The notes: generated from the letters alone by a model not told the origin. A stretch of DNA of 64,000 nt from Serratia bockelmannii (GCF_008011855.1 NZ_VOUX01000033.1:930001-994000), one strand, 5' to 3'. Positions 8,143 through 17,475 are shown, numbered from the stretch's first letter. Translations and numbers: made by a program.

Positions 8143-10128
8143 TTATGGTTTTAACCGGGATGTCTTATAGCGAATTAACGGCCATACCAGCAGAGGGACA
8201 CCGATCAGCGACGCCACCAACCCGACCGGCAGCTGGCGCGGGTAGAGCGCATTGCGCCCCAGCCAGTCGGCAACTGTCATGATGGAGGATGACAACAGCG
8301 CGGCGGTGTAGAGCTGCATCAGCGGCCCTTTCGCGCCCATCTTGCGCGCCAGATGCGGCCCCAGTAGGCCGATGAAAGACACCGGGCCGACCAGCAACGT
8401 CGCCAGCCCTGTCATGACTGCCGCCATAGCCAGCACGCTGAAACGTGCGCGCGGCAATGGCACGCCGAGCGCGCCGGCGACGTTGCCCATCGGCAACAGC
8501 ACCAGCCAGCGGCGAAACAGCGGCATCAGCGCCAGGAGAACCAACGTGATGACAAACACGCCTTCGGCCAACGAAGCGCCAACGTAATAGGTGCTGCCCG
8601 TCATCAGCGGCAACAACACCGCACTTGCGGCAAGATTGTTGAGCATCACGATGCTGACCGCTGCCTGGCATAGCGCATTCAGCGCCAAACCATTGAGCAA
8701 TACCCGCTGCGGATTAAAGTCACTTCGACGGCTGTTCCACAACGTCAGCAACAGGCTTATCAACGCGCCCCCCAGGCTACTCACCAACAGCCAGCCACTG
8801 CCGCCAGCGGGAAGCAAAAACACAAAGGCCGTAACGCCCATGGCCGCGCCACCGCCAATACCCAGCACTTCCGGGCTGGCGAGCGGGTTCCCGCTCACCC
8901 GCTGCATCAACACGCCGGCCCCCGCCAGCAGCGCACCGGCGCTCACCGCCGCCAGCAGTCGTGGCAACCGCAATGGCAGCAGGTTCGCCAGCTCCCCTCT
9001 TTCCGCCCAATGCCAATGCTGCAATCCATGACCGAAACATAAAGAGACCACGATCCCCGCAGCCAGAATGCCGGCCGACAACCAGATGAACCGTTGTTGA
9101 TGCGAGGTATGCGACACCGGCAACGGCGGCGCAAGATCGATGCTTTGCTGCCGTGCAAAACGCGCCAGCAGCATCAGCAACGGGCCGCCGGTAAGGGCGG
9201 TCAGCATGCCGACGGGCAGCAGCTGGCCGCTCTCCAGCGACACGCGAGAGACGCAAAGATCGGTCAGCCACAGGAGGCCCGCACCGATGAGCGTCGTATG
9301 CAGCACCATTTGCCGGGAGGTTCGCGCGCCGCCAAAGCGCGCCAGATGGGGCGCTGCGAGCCCTAAAAAGCCGATGACGCCGACTGCGTTAATGATGAGG
9401 GCGCTCATGGTCAGCGCCAGCAGCACCGCGGCGGCGCGGATGCGCACCGGCGATGCGCCGAGGCTGCTGACCACGGTTTCCGGCAATTGCAGCAGTTCAA
9501 GCGGGCGCAGCAAGAACAACAGGCCCACTACGCAGACGGCGAGCCACGGCAACATCCGCAGCAGAATTTGTCCGTCTTCCACCGCCAGCGAACCGCCTCC
9601 CCACATCAGCACCTGAAGTAAAAAGCGATCGTTGATAATGGCAATCAGCAAGGTCAGCGCCCCGCACCACAAATTGATCATGATGCCCGCCTGCACCATC
9701 GCCAGCGGCGACATACGCTGACGCCAGCTGAGCGCCAGCACGCACGCCAGCGCCGCAATCTCACCGGCAATCACCACGGCGGTGCGCGCGCCGACCAGCA
9801 GCGACGGCAACCACAACGATGCCAGCCCCATCGCCAACGTCGCCCCGGCGGTCATGCCGAGCGTCATCGGCTCCGCCAACGGGTTGCGCAACGCACGCTG
9901 CATTAACCAGCCGCACAGCCCCAGCGTCGCGCCCCCCACCATCGCCATACCCTGACGCGGCAACCACATGCTATGCAGGATAATGGCCGCCGGATCGAGA
10001 TTATGCTCGGAGAACAACGCGACAATGCCGCCTTGCCGATGAATATCGGCCAGCGCCAACGGCAACGACGTCAGCCACAACGCGGCGATTACCCCCCAGG
10101 AAAGACGGCGGGAAAAAGATTCATGCAT
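8143..10128 (-). CDS. fhuB: Fe(3+)-hydroxamate ABC transporter permease, double-length
   Basis: A FhuB-type permease of 661 residues made of two fused FecCD-like halves (about 1-330 and 340-661), together some 20 membrane helices. Each half has the RNPLAEPMTLG / GNPLASPEVLGIG motif and a later LLGPHLAR- or LAAPHLAR-type loop that docks the ATPase. It moves ferric hydroxamates through the inner membrane. The ATG at 10128 overlaps the end of fhuD by eight bases and follows GAGGTGGCGTG; a GTG one codon earlier is possible. No FhuC ATPase is encoded here. Confidence 0.94.
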   Translation of the reverse strand: MHESFSRRLSWGVIAALWLTSLPLALADIHRQGGIVALFSEHNLDPAAIILHSMWLPRQGMAMVGGATLGLCGWLMQRALRNPLAEPMTLGMTAGATLAMGLASLWLPSLLVGARTAVVIAGEIAALACVLALSWRQRMSPLAMVQAGIMINLWCGALTLLIAIINDRFLLQVLMWGGGSLAVEDGQILLRMLPWLAVCVVGLLFLLRPLELLQLPETVVSSLGASPVRIRAAAVLLALTMSALIINAVGVIGFLGLAAPHLARFGGARTSRQMVLHTTLIGAGLLWLTDLCVSRVSLESGQLLPVGMLTALTGGPLLMLLARFARQQSIDLAPPLPVSHTSHQQRFIWLSAGILAAGIVVSLCFGHGLQHWHWAERGELANLLPLRLPRLLAAVSAGALLAGAGVLMQRVSGNPLASPEVLGIGGGAAMGVTAFVFLLPAGGSGWLLVSSLGGALISLLLTLWNSRRSDFNPQRVLLNGLALNALCQAAVSIVMLNNLAASAVLLPLMTGSTYYVGASLAEGVFVITLVLLALMPLFRRWLVLLPMGNVAGALGVPLPRARFSVLAMAAVMTGLATLLVGPVSFIGLLGPHLARKMGAKGPLMQLYTAALLSSSIMTVADWLGRNALYPRQLPVGLVASLIGVPLLVWPLIRYKTSRLKP

Positions 10129-10978
10129 CACGCCACCTCATCATCATCCCGATGAAAATATCGGCAAAGCGCCCGGCGGTTATCAGGGCGCCGGCATCGC
10201 TGATGTTTTCGTCTATCAGGTTCAGGTTGTGCGCTGCGGTCAGCGGCAGACGTTGCCACAGCGGGCTTTGGCGCCATTGCGACACCGATTCCCGCTGATC
10301 GTCAGGCGTCAACAGCATCAGCCGCGCATTCAGATCGGCGATGCGGGTCAGCTCCACCAGCACGCTGCCTTCCGCTCCCGCGCCGCCATGCCATCCGTTG
10401 CGCAGCCCGCAGGCGGCCAATACGTCGCCGGGAAGACTGCCTGCGGTGTAGACCCGCAGATGCAGCGCATCTACCGGGGCGGCGAGCAGCGCCGGACGTT
10501 CAACCTGCCGCGCCAGCAGCGAGGCGCGGCTCAGCTTGCCGTTCAGGCTGGCCAATATCTGCGCGGCCTGAGGCTGCCGCTGAAGCCGTTCGCCCAATTG
10601 CCGGGCGGCGCTGATGAGTTCCGCCAGCCCGTGAGCCGGCAGCGCGATCGTCGGCGCGATGCGTTCCAGCGCCGGCTTCAGCAACGCATGCTGCGGCGTG
10701 ATGACAATCGTGTCCGGCCGCAGTGCGTACAGCGTTTCCAGATTGGGCTGGAACAGCAGGCCAAGATCCAACGCCGACGCAGGCAGCGCAGGCGTCGGGA
10801 TCAGCTTGCGATACCAATCCGGCGCCGAGACGCCCGCCGGAGTCACCCCCAGCGCCAACAGAATTTCCGTCAGCCCCCAATCCAACACGGCCAGCTTTTG
10901 CGGCGGCCGGCCGGCGTCGGCCCGCGCATAAAGCGGGGCCAACAGGAGAGCGGTCAACAACCTGCGTCGCGACAGCAT
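10121..10978 (-). CDS. fhuD: Fe(3+)-hydroxamate periplasmic binding protein
   Basis: FhuD family, 285 residues. The N terminus MLSRRRLLTALLLAPLYARA carries the twin-arginine-like SRRRLL motif also present in E. coli FhuD. The mature domain follows the FhuD pattern: VLDWGLTEILLALGVTPAGVSAPDWYRK, then PNLETLYALRPDTIVIT. It binds ferric hydroxamate siderophores in the periplasm and delivers them to FhuB. It begins three bases after the receptor stop and overlaps fhuB, so it is in the same transcript. Confidence 0.92.
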   Translation of the reverse strand: MLSRRRLLTALLLAPLYARADAGRPPQKLAVLDWGLTEILLALGVTPAGVSAPDWYRKLIPTPALPASALDLGLLFQPNLETLYALRPDTIVITPQHALLKPALERIAPTIALPAHGLAELISAARQLGERLQRQPQAAQILASLNGKLSRASLLARQVERPALLAAPVDALHLRVYTAGSLPGDVLAACGLRNGWHGGAGAEGSVLVELTRIADLNARLMLLTPDDQRESVSQWRQSPLWQRLPLTAAHNLNLIDENISDAGALITAGRFADIFIGMMMRWRDA

Positions 10979-10981
10979 CGG

Positions 10982-13114
10982 TCACCACTTATAGCTGAGG
11001 GTCGCGATGTACTGGCGTTTCAGCGCATACTCGCAGCCATTGTTGGAGCAGGAAGCCAGATAGGTCTTGTTACCGAGATTGGCGGCATTGAGCGCCAGCT
11101 GCCATTGGCGCCACTGATAGCCGACGCGCGCATCGTAGACCGTGGCCGCCGGCACCTTCAGACCGTTGTCCGAGGTGGCGTAGCTGGTGCCGACATAACG
11201 CACGCCGCCGCCCAGCGTCACGCCGTCAAGCGCGCCGTCAAAGGCATACTGGCTCCAGAGCTTGGCGGTATTGCGCGCAATGCCCACCGGACGCTTGCCC
11301 TGCGTATCGTCGTTGGCGCTCAGCACTTTCGGATCGGTCAGGTTGTACGACGCCAGCACCGACCATGCCGGCGTGATGTTGATGCGGCCATCAAGCTCAA
11401 TCCCGCGCGAGCGCACTTCGCCGGTCTGCACGCTGAAGTTCGGGTGATCGGGATCGGCGGTCGCCACGTTGGTTTCACGCAGGTCGAACAACGCCAGGGT
11501 AAACAAGGCATCCAGCCCGACCGGATCGTATTTCAACCCCACTTCCGTCTGTTTGCCTTCGGTCGGTTTAAAGGCGTGGCCGTAAAAGTCATTGCTGCTG
11601 CTCGGCACAAACGACGTGGAATAGCTGATGTAAGGCGCCAATCCGTTATCAAAGTGGTACAACAGCCCGGCGCGCCCGGTCGTCGCGTAGTCGCTGCGCT
11701 CGGTGCGAGCGTCGTTCAGCAGGTCGATGCTTTTGGTTTTCGCCGCGTCGTAACGGCCGGCAAGGTTCAGGATCCAGCCCCCCAGTTCGAGTTGGTCCTG
11801 GAGATAGAACCCGGTTTGATCGAGCGTATTGTGCGTACTGCTGTCGAGCGGCGGTATGGCCACCGGCACGCTATAGTCCGGATTGAGGAAGTTAATCGGG
11901 CTGGCGTCACCGTAGCCCGACTGGCTGCGCACCGAGGTATGCATGCGATCAATCCCGGTCAGCAGCGTATGTTTCACCCGACCGGTATCAAAGTGGAATT
12001 CAGCCTGGTTATCCACCGCAAAGTTGGTCATGCTCTCCTTCAGGTTCATCGAATAGCGATCGATGAGCGGCGCATCCGCATGCACACCCCATGGATAGAC
12101 CATCAGATAGTCGCCGGTGCTGCTGAGGTAACGCAGATTTTGGCGGAAAGTCACCGTATCGTTGAAATCGTGCCGGAACTGGTAACCGATGCTGCCCTGC
12201 TGGCGTTCGTACTTGTCGAAGCCCGGCTGGCCGCCGTAAAAACGGGTCGAGATGTGGCCGTACGGGTTGGGCGTCAAGGTGCCGGAAAGCGGCATCTGGT
12301 TGTAGAATCCGCTGTCCGGATCTTTGCGCAGCTGCGAAATAATCGTCAGGCTGGTGCGCGCGTCCGGCTGCCACGTCAGCGACGGCGCGATGTCATAATG
12401 TTGATAGCGGGTGTGATCAACCTGGGTTTCGGTATCAAAAAAGGTCCCCGCCACGCGCCCCAACAGCGTGCCGTTATCGTTCAACGGCCCGGTGGCGTCG
12501 ACGCCGGCACCAAACTGGTTTTCGTTGCCCGCGCTGACATACACCTCACCGGACGGGGTCGCCTGCGGCGTTTTGCTGACCAGGTTGACGATCCCGCCGG
12601 GATTCGCCTGGCCATACAGTACCGAGGAAGGGCCTTTGACCACTTCGATACGCGACAGCAGGAACGGATCCCACGCCGGACGGCTCCACCACGCTTCGCG
12701 CGGCAGCCGCAGGCCATCAAGGTATTCGTCGGCTTCAAAACCGCGCACGATGATGGTATCGAAACGGGTATCCGGCCCAGCGTTCTCCGAGTTGACACCG
12801 GAAACATAGCGCAGCGCCTGCGGGACGTTTTTCGCCGCTTGCGCGTCAATCTCCGCTTGCGTCACCACCGAGATGCTCTGTGAAGTGCGGCTAATCGGCT
12901 GGTTTGACTTCGTCGCGGAGGCGGCGCCGTGCGCCACCAGCGTGCTCTCGTCATCCTGATCCTGAGACGCCGCTGCGCTCACCACCAGGGTCTCTTCTTT
13001 TGTGGTATTCTGCCTGCCATCCGCGGTAAACGCTTGCCCGCTATAGCCTGCGATTATCGTATATACCAGCACTTTCAACGGTTTTTCCCTGAATAACTTG
13101 CCAATCTGTCTCAT
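10982..13114 (-). CDS. TonB-dependent ferric hydroxamate siderophore receptor (FhuA/FoxA/FcuA family)
   Basis: A 710-residue outer-membrane receptor: signal peptide (VLVYTIIAGYSGQAFT), TonB box EETLVV near residue 40, plug domain (about 80-200, with ARYVSG-like and GPSSVLYGQANPGGIVNLVSK motifs) and a 22-strand barrel ending in LSYKW with the usual terminal aromatic. Two cysteines near the C terminus (SCSNNGC) resemble FoxA-type receptors. The ATG at 13114 is chosen since an earlier TTG at 13162 would lie inside the Fur box. It heads the receptor-fhuD-fhuB-exporter operon. Hydroxamate specificity is inferred from the neighbours. Confidence 0.9.
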   Translation of the reverse strand: MRQIGKLFREKPLKVLVYTIIAGYSGQAFTADGRQNTTKEETLVVSAAASQDQDDESTLVAHGAASATKSNQPISRTSQSISVVTQAEIDAQAAKNVPQALRYVSGVNSENAGPDTRFDTIIVRGFEADEYLDGLRLPREAWWSRPAWDPFLLSRIEVVKGPSSVLYGQANPGGIVNLVSKTPQATPSGEVYVSAGNENQFGAGVDATGPLNDNGTLLGRVAGTFFDTETQVDHTRYQHYDIAPSLTWQPDARTSLTIISQLRKDPDSGFYNQMPLSGTLTPNPYGHISTRFYGGQPGFDKYERQQGSIGYQFRHDFNDTVTFRQNLRYLSSTGDYLMVYPWGVHADAPLIDRYSMNLKESMTNFAVDNQAEFHFDTGRVKHTLLTGIDRMHTSVRSQSGYGDASPINFLNPDYSVPVAIPPLDSSTHNTLDQTGFYLQDQLELGGWILNLAGRYDAAKTKSIDLLNDARTERSDYATTGRAGLLYHFDNGLAPYISYSTSFVPSSSNDFYGHAFKPTEGKQTEVGLKYDPVGLDALFTLALFDLRETNVATADPDHPNFSVQTGEVRSRGIELDGRINITPAWSVLASYNLTDPKVLSANDDTQGKRPVGIARNTAKLWSQYAFDGALDGVTLGGGVRYVGTSYATSDNGLKVPAATVYDARVGYQWRQWQLALNAANLGNKTYLASCSNNGCEYALKRQYIATLSYKW

Positions 13115-13144
13115 CGCATTTCCGACTGTTAGTAGAATTTTATC

Positions 13145-13163
13145 GAAATGATAATTATTCAAC
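13145..13163 (-). promoter_or_regulatory. Fur box upstream of the siderophore receptor
   Basis: GAAATGATAATTATTCAAC resembles the 19-bp Fur consensus, with the AATGATAATTATT core. It lies about 31 bases before the receptor ATG, placing the operon under iron repression. Confidence 0.7.
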
Positions 13164-13222
13164 TTTAAAAGAGAAGCCCGTTCATGGCAGAATGGCGCTA
13201 CCGACAGTCAGGATGTCGCCAG

Positions 13223-13241
13223 ACGGACAAACGTTGTCCGT
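13223..13241. promoter_or_regulatory. Inverted-repeat operator candidate between receptor and AraC regulator
   Basis: ACGGACAA-ACG-TTGTCCGT is a perfect 8-bp inverted repeat with a 3-base spacer. It sits in the divergent region between the receptor and the AraC gene. A further CGGACA copy occurs at about 13274-13279. It is a plausible site for the AraC protein. Confidence 0.5.
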
Positions 13242-13291
13242 TATCGCAGCAATAGGCACAAATGGTGAGAACCGGACAGAGGCAGGTAAAC

Positions 13292-14041
13292 ATGACATCC
13301 CATCACGGTATTGAAGGCCTGCGTCAGCTGCGCTACAGCCCCGGCAGCCAAGAGCCCGTCCATCAGCATGAACAGGGGCAGCTGATTTTGCCGCTGCGCG
13401 GCGTGGCGAAAATCGCCACCGCGCAGCACATCTGGCTGCTCTCGCCGGGCCGCGCCATTTGGCTCCCCAGCGGCACACCGCACGGTTTGGAAGCCATCAA
13501 TGACGTCGTGACGCACAACATCTACTTTACGCCGCCCTTTTCTCGCCGCTATGGCGCACGGCCTCAGGGGCTGAGCGCCACTCCTCTGTTGCATCCCCTG
13601 ATTGCCGCCGGGCTTGAAAACGCCATTTCCGCCGAACGGCTTACGCTCATTCAAAATCTGCTGAGCGATGAGTTTCAACGCATGCAAAGTGGCCAACTGT
13701 GTCACGTGGCCCTGCCGAACGACCGGCGCCTGCGCCAGGTATGCGATGCTTTGTGCCGCGAATTGGGCCATGGCGAAACGCTCGCCTGGTGGGGGAAAAA
13801 GGTCGGCGCCAGCGAACGCACCCTGGCACGGCTGTTCCGTGAAGAGACCGCGTTGAGTTTTTCCGAATGGCGCCAGCAAATTCGCCTGCTGGAGGCGGTG
13901 TGCAATCTGGCGCGCGGCGTGGCCGTGGGTCAACTGGCCCACGAGCTGGGTTATGCCAGCCCTAGCGCGTTCATCGCCATGTTTCGCAAAAAACTGGGCG
14001 TGTCGCCGCAGCGCTATATTCAAAGCGCGTTGGAAGCGTGA
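13292..14041 (+). CDS. AraC family regulator, cupin sensor type
   Basis: A 249-residue AraC/XylS regulator. The N-terminal cupin (about 15-90: HQHEQGQLILPLRG, then LSPGRAIWLPSGTPHGL) probably binds the effector; two helix-turn-helix motifs lie in the last 100 residues (GASERTLARLFREETALSFSEW and HELGYASPSAFIAMFRKKLG). The start at 13292 follows GGCAGG; an in-frame ATG at 13262 is the alternative. It is divergent from the siderophore receptor operon and so a likely activator responding to the ferric siderophore, by analogy with other siderophore loci. Confidence 0.85.
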   Translation: MTSHHGIEGLRQLRYSPGSQEPVHQHEQGQLILPLRGVAKIATAQHIWLLSPGRAIWLPSGTPHGLEAINDVVTHNIYFTPPFSRRYGARPQGLSATPLLHPLIAAGLENAISAERLTLIQNLLSDEFQRMQSGQLCHVALPNDRRLRQVCDALCRELGHGETLAWWGKKVGASERTLARLFREETALSFSEWRQQIRLLEAVCNLARGVAVGQLAHELGYASPSAFIAMFRKKLGVSPQRYIQSALEA

Positions 14042-14200
14042 AAGCCAGGCGAGTTTAAAATGAAAGAATGCCAATGTGGCGCGAAAATACGCGATGAAAA
14101 TCAGCGGCAGGCAATGGATTGTGGTTCAGTGATTTGGCGCCAGGCCAGCGCTATCTGTGATGGGGATCGTTGAAAGATTTATTCGTAAGTGATTGAATAA

Positions 14201-14290
14201 TGGCGGAGAGAGGGGGATTTGAACCCCCGGTAGAGTTGCCCCTACTCCAGTTTTCGAGACTGGTCCGTTCAGCCGCTCCGGCATCTCTCC
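14201..14290 (-). tRNA. serU: tRNA-Ser (anticodon CGA)
   Basis: A 90-nt serine tRNA with long variable arm, encoded CCA and anticodon CGA in the GTCTCGAAAAC loop. Nearly identical to E. coli serU. As in E. coli it lies next to mtfA and the asparagine tRNAs. The 160 bases between the AraC gene and this tRNA hold no gene that I can see. Confidence 0.96.
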
Positions 14291-14382
14291 TAACAACGCT
14301 TGCTATCATGCCCGCTTTTACGGCATTTTTACAGCATTAGCACACCGCTGAACGTTCAAGTGACGACTTTACGAGCAACCTG

Positions 14383-15183
14383 ATGATTAAATGGCCGTGG
14401 AAAGCGACTCAACCCTCTCAACCCCAGGCAGACACTCAGGCCCAGTGGCAGGACGCGCTGGCGATCCCGCTGCTCTCGCCGCTGAATGAGCAGGAGCAGC
14501 AGCGGCTGGTGGCCGTTGCCGGGCAGATCTTGCAGCAAAAGCGCATCGTGCCGCTGCAGGGGCTGCAGCTCACCTCGCAAATGCAGGCGCGCATCGCCCT
14601 GCTGTTCGCCTTGCCGGTGCTGGAACTCGGCGCGGAGTGCCTCGACGGCTTCAACGAAATTCTGCTCTACCCCACCCCGTTCGTGGTGGAAGACGAATGG
14701 CAGGACGAGATCGGCCTGGTGCACTCGGGGCCAGTGGTGCAGTCTGGCCAAAGCTGGGAACAGGGGCCGATCGTGCTCAACTGGCAAGACGTGCAGGACT
14801 CTTTCGATCTCTCTGGTTTCAATCTGGTGATCCACGAAGCGGTGCACAAGCTGGATATGCGCAACGGCGGCGTCGCCACCGGCGTACCGCCGATCCCACT
14901 GCGCGAGGTGGCCGCCTGGGAGCACGATCTGCACGCCGCGATGGAAAGCCTGCAGGACGAGATCGACATGGTCGGTGAAGAGGCCGCCAGCATGGATGCC
15001 TATGCCGCCACCGATGCGGCCGAGTGCTTCGCCGTGCTGTCGGAGTATTTCTTCAGCGCTCCCGAGCTGCTGGCCGAACGCTTCCCGGCGCTGTATCAGC
15101 ACTTTTGCCGCTTCTACCGCCAGGATCCGCTGGCGCGCCTGTTGCGCGGCCAGGCGGAAAACGACGCGCAATGGGCTGATTGA
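14383..15183 (+). CDS. mtfA: Mlc titration factor A, zinc metallopeptidase
   Basis: MtfA (YeeI), a cytoplasmic zinc peptidase that binds the repressor Mlc and so relieves repression of ptsG. It has 266 residues, the usual length. The HEAVH zinc motif is at 151-155 and the third ligand Glu at about 214 (DAAECFAV). It stands between serU and tRNA-Asn, the same context as in E. coli. A very secure call. Confidence 0.95.
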   Translation: MIKWPWKATQPSQPQADTQAQWQDALAIPLLSPLNEQEQQRLVAVAGQILQQKRIVPLQGLQLTSQMQARIALLFALPVLELGAECLDGFNEILLYPTPFVVEDEWQDEIGLVHSGPVVQSGQSWEQGPIVLNWQDVQDSFDLSGFNLVIHEAVHKLDMRNGGVATGVPPIPLREVAAWEHDLHAAMESLQDEIDMVGEEAASMDAYAATDAAECFAVLSEYFFSAPELLAERFPALYQHFCRFYRQDPLARLLRGQAENDAQWAD

Positions 15184-15265
15184 CGGGCACATTGCTCAGA
15201 TACCGAGCAGTCGCACCACTCCAGGCAATTTAGCGTTGACACACCCGGGGCCGCTGGATATCATG

Positions 15266-15376
15266 CGCCCCGTTCACACGATTCCTCTGTAGTTCAGTCG
15301 GTAGAACGGCGGACTGTTAATCCGTATGTCACTGGTTCGAGTCCAGTCAGAGGAGCCATATTTAGAGAAGCCCGCT
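15266..15376. repeat. 111-bp direct repeat, copy 1 (around tRNA-Asn)
   Basis: Identical to 29057-29167 at 110 of 111 positions (C at 15277 against A). It includes the upstream CGCCCCGTTCA, the whole tRNA-Asn gene and the first bases of the terminator. Confidence 0.95.
15283..15358 (+). tRNA. tRNA-Asn (anticodon GTT), copy 1
   Basis: A 76-nt asparagine tRNA with anticodon GTT and encoded CCA, followed directly by a strong terminator. Identical to the copy at 29074. Confidence 0.97.
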
Positions 15377-15401
15377 TAAGGAAACTTAAGCGGGCTTTTT
15401 G
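15368..15401 (+). terminator. Terminator of tRNA-Asn copy 1
   Basis: Perfect 13-bp stem (15368-15380 with 15385-15397), GAAA loop and T run. It also lies just past the convergent GAPDH stop. Confidence 0.93.
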
Positions 15402-15412
15402 CTATGGGGCGT

Positions 15413-16423
15413 TTACAGCCCGCGTTTTTCCATCAGCAGCGCCAGATCGACCAACCGATTGGAGAAGCCCCATTCGTTGTCATACCAGGCGAGCACTTTC
15501 ACCAGATTGCCGCCGATCACCAGCGTGGACAGCCCGTCGATGATCGACGAACGCGCATCACCCCGGTAGTCGCTCGACACCAGCGGTTCATCGCTGTAGC
15601 CCAGGATCCCTTTCAGCGGGCCGGATGCCGCCGCCGCGCGGAAAGCGGCGTTAATCTCTTCCACCGTCGCCGGGCGTTTCAGCGTCACCGTCAGATCGAC
15701 GATCGAGACGACCGGCACCGGCACCCGCAGCGAGTAACCGGTCAACCTGCCGTCGAGATCCGGGATCACCTTGCCGAGCGCCTTGGCCGCGCCGCTGGAA
15801 TAAGGCACGATCGATTCCGCCGCCGCCCGCGCGCCGCGCAGATCTTTTTCCGGCTGATCGTGCAGCGCCTGGCTATTGGTATAGGCGTGAGTAGTGTTCA
15901 TCAGCCCGTATTCGATGCCGAACGCCTGATGCAGCACCTGCGCGGCGGGCGCCAGCCCGTTAGTGGTGCAGCTGCCGTTGCTGACCACTTTATGCAGCGC
16001 CGGATCGTAAAGCTGGTCGTTAACCCCCATGACGATGGTGATGTCGTCGTTCTTGGCCGGCGCCGAGATAATCACCCGCTTGGCGCCGCCGTGCGTGATG
16101 TGCACTTCCGCCTTGGCCTTGTCGGTAAAGAAGCCCGTCGCTTCGATCACCACGTCAACGCCCACGCTGCTCCAGGGGATCTCGGCGGGATCGCGCTGCG
16201 AAAACACCTGAATCGGCCGGCCGTCCAGCAGCAGCTGGTTGTCGCCGGCTTCCACCCTGGCCGCCAGCGTGCCGGAAAGCGTGTCGTATTTCAGCAGGTG
16301 CGCCAGCGTTTTGCTGTCCGTCAGATCGTTGATCGCCACCACTTCAAAATCGCTGCGCCCCAGCGCCGCGCGCAGCACGTTGCGTCCGATCCTGCCAAAT
16401 CCATTAATGCCTACTCTCACCAT
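15413..16423 (-). CDS. Type I glyceraldehyde-3-phosphate dehydrogenase paralogue
   Basis: A 336-residue GAPDH-fold dehydrogenase. It shows the NAD-binding GINGFGRIGRN motif, catalytic Cys152 in SNGSCTTN (most GAPDHs have SNASCTTN), His179 in TTHAYTNSQ and the YDNEWG end motif. INDLTD at 31-36 keeps the Asp expected for NAD preference. The sequence (MVRVGINGFGRIGRN, KDLRGARAAAES) is closer to the glycolytic GapA family as found in many non-enteric bacteria than to E. coli GapA, so it is probably a second, perhaps acquired, enzyme. SD GAGGAG precedes the ATG. Epd is less likely. Confidence 0.85.
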   Translation of the reverse strand: MVRVGINGFGRIGRNVLRAALGRSDFEVVAINDLTDSKTLAHLLKYDTLSGTLAARVEAGDNQLLLDGRPIQVFSQRDPAEIPWSSVGVDVVIEATGFFTDKAKAEVHITHGGAKRVIISAPAKNDDITIVMGVNDQLYDPALHKVVSNGSCTTNGLAPAAQVLHQAFGIEYGLMNTTHAYTNSQALHDQPEKDLRGARAAAESIVPYSSGAAKALGKVIPDLDGRLTGYSLRVPVPVVSIVDLTVTLKRPATVEEINAAFRAAAASGPLKGILGYSDEPLVSSDYRGDARSSIIDGLSTLVIGGNLVKVLAWYDNEWGFSNRLVDLALLMEKRGL

Positions 16424-16500
16424 GATGCACTCCTCGTTTTGGGCTTTGCCTCAACTCTAGCCCTGCCCCGAGGCGGCGTAAATGACGTTTACCGATCAAT

Positions 16501-17475
16501 TTACGCCAAATTGCGCGCATGAAAGCGTTCGCGGTATTCGCTCGGGGTCAGCTGCAGTTTGCGTTCAAACACCCGCCGCAGGTTAAGGCCGTTGCCAAAG
16601 CCGGTGGCCAGGGCGATCTGCTCGATGCCTTGCGCACTCTGCTCCAGGCGCTGCCTGGCGGTATGCAACCGGCCTTCTTCGACGAATTTGGCGGGAGAAA
16701 TGCCCGTCTCGCGGGTGAATACGCGGGTAAAGTTGCGCGGGCTCATCGCCACGCGTTCGGCCAACCGATCGACGCTGAGATCGTCGGCGAGGTTTTCCAG
16801 GATCCAGGACTGCAGGTCGCGGATCGGGCCCGGCGATTTGGCCTGGTTGAGCGGGTAGCGGCTGAACTGCGCCTGCCCGCCGGGGCGGCGCAGAAACATC
16901 ACCAGATCCTGCGCCACTTCGCGCGCCTGCACGAAGCCGTAATCATCCTCCACCAGCGCCAGCGTCAGATCGAAGCCGGAACTGACGCCGCCGGAGGTCC
17001 AAATCGGCCCGTCCTGCACGTAGATCGGGCCGTTTTCAACCTGCACCCGCGGGAAGCGCGCCTGCAGCGTTTCCGCCAGCCGCCAGTGAGTGGTCGCCCG
17101 CCGCCCGTCCAGCAACCCGGCCTCGGCCAGCAGCAGAGCCCCGCCGCAAACCGAAGCGATACGGCGCGTCTGCGGCGCCGCGCGGCGCAGCCAATCCGCC
17201 ACCAGGGCGCCCTCTTCTTCGGTTGCCCCCTTGCCGGCAACAATGACGGTATCGCGCGGCAGGGCCGGATCGAGATCCGTCAGGCGATGATCGGCCAACA
17301 GGCTCAGCCCGGACAGGCCGTGCACCACCCGATGGGATTGCGTGGTGGCGACCGCGATCTGATACAGCGGCGTCTCGGCAGGGCTCAGACGGTTAGCCTG
17401 CATCAGAATATCGGCGATGCCCGCCGCTTCGAACAGCATGCCCCCTTCAGGGACGATAATCAGGAATGTGTGCAT
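16501..17475 (-). CDS. GlxA family regulator (DJ-1/PfpI domain plus AraC domain)
   Basis: A 324-residue regulator: N-terminal DJ-1/PfpI-like domain (about 1-190, with the nucleophile-elbow region ASVCGGALLLAEAGLLDGRRATTHW) and a C-terminal AraC double HTH (about 220-320, MSPRNFTRVFTRETGISPAKFVEEGRL). Frames extending upstream of the ATG at 17475 add an unlikely hydrophobic tail, so that ATG is taken as the start. It is transcribed away from the SDR/LLM pair, with a terminator between. Target unknown. Confidence 0.87.
   Translation of the reverse strand: MHTFLIIVPEGGMLFEAAGIADILMQANRLSPAETPLYQIAVATTQSHRVVHGLSGLSLLADHRLTDLDPALPRDTVIVAGKGATEEEGALVADWLRRAAPQTRRIASVCGGALLLAEAGLLDGRRATTHWRLAETLQARFPRVQVENGPIYVQDGPIWTSGGVSSGFDLTLALVEDDYGFVQAREVAQDLVMFLRRPGGQAQFSRYPLNQAKSPGPIRDLQSWILENLADDLSVDRLAERVAMSPRNFTRVFTRETGISPAKFVEEGRLHTARQRLEQSAQGIEQIALATGFGNGLNLRRVFERKLQLTPSEYRERFHARNLA

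Noticed and set aside
10229..12883. An 884-codon open frame on the plus strand
   Set aside because: It is antisense to fhuD and the receptor, very rich in Arg/Gln/Ala as expected from reading GC-rich genes backwards, with no ribosome site.
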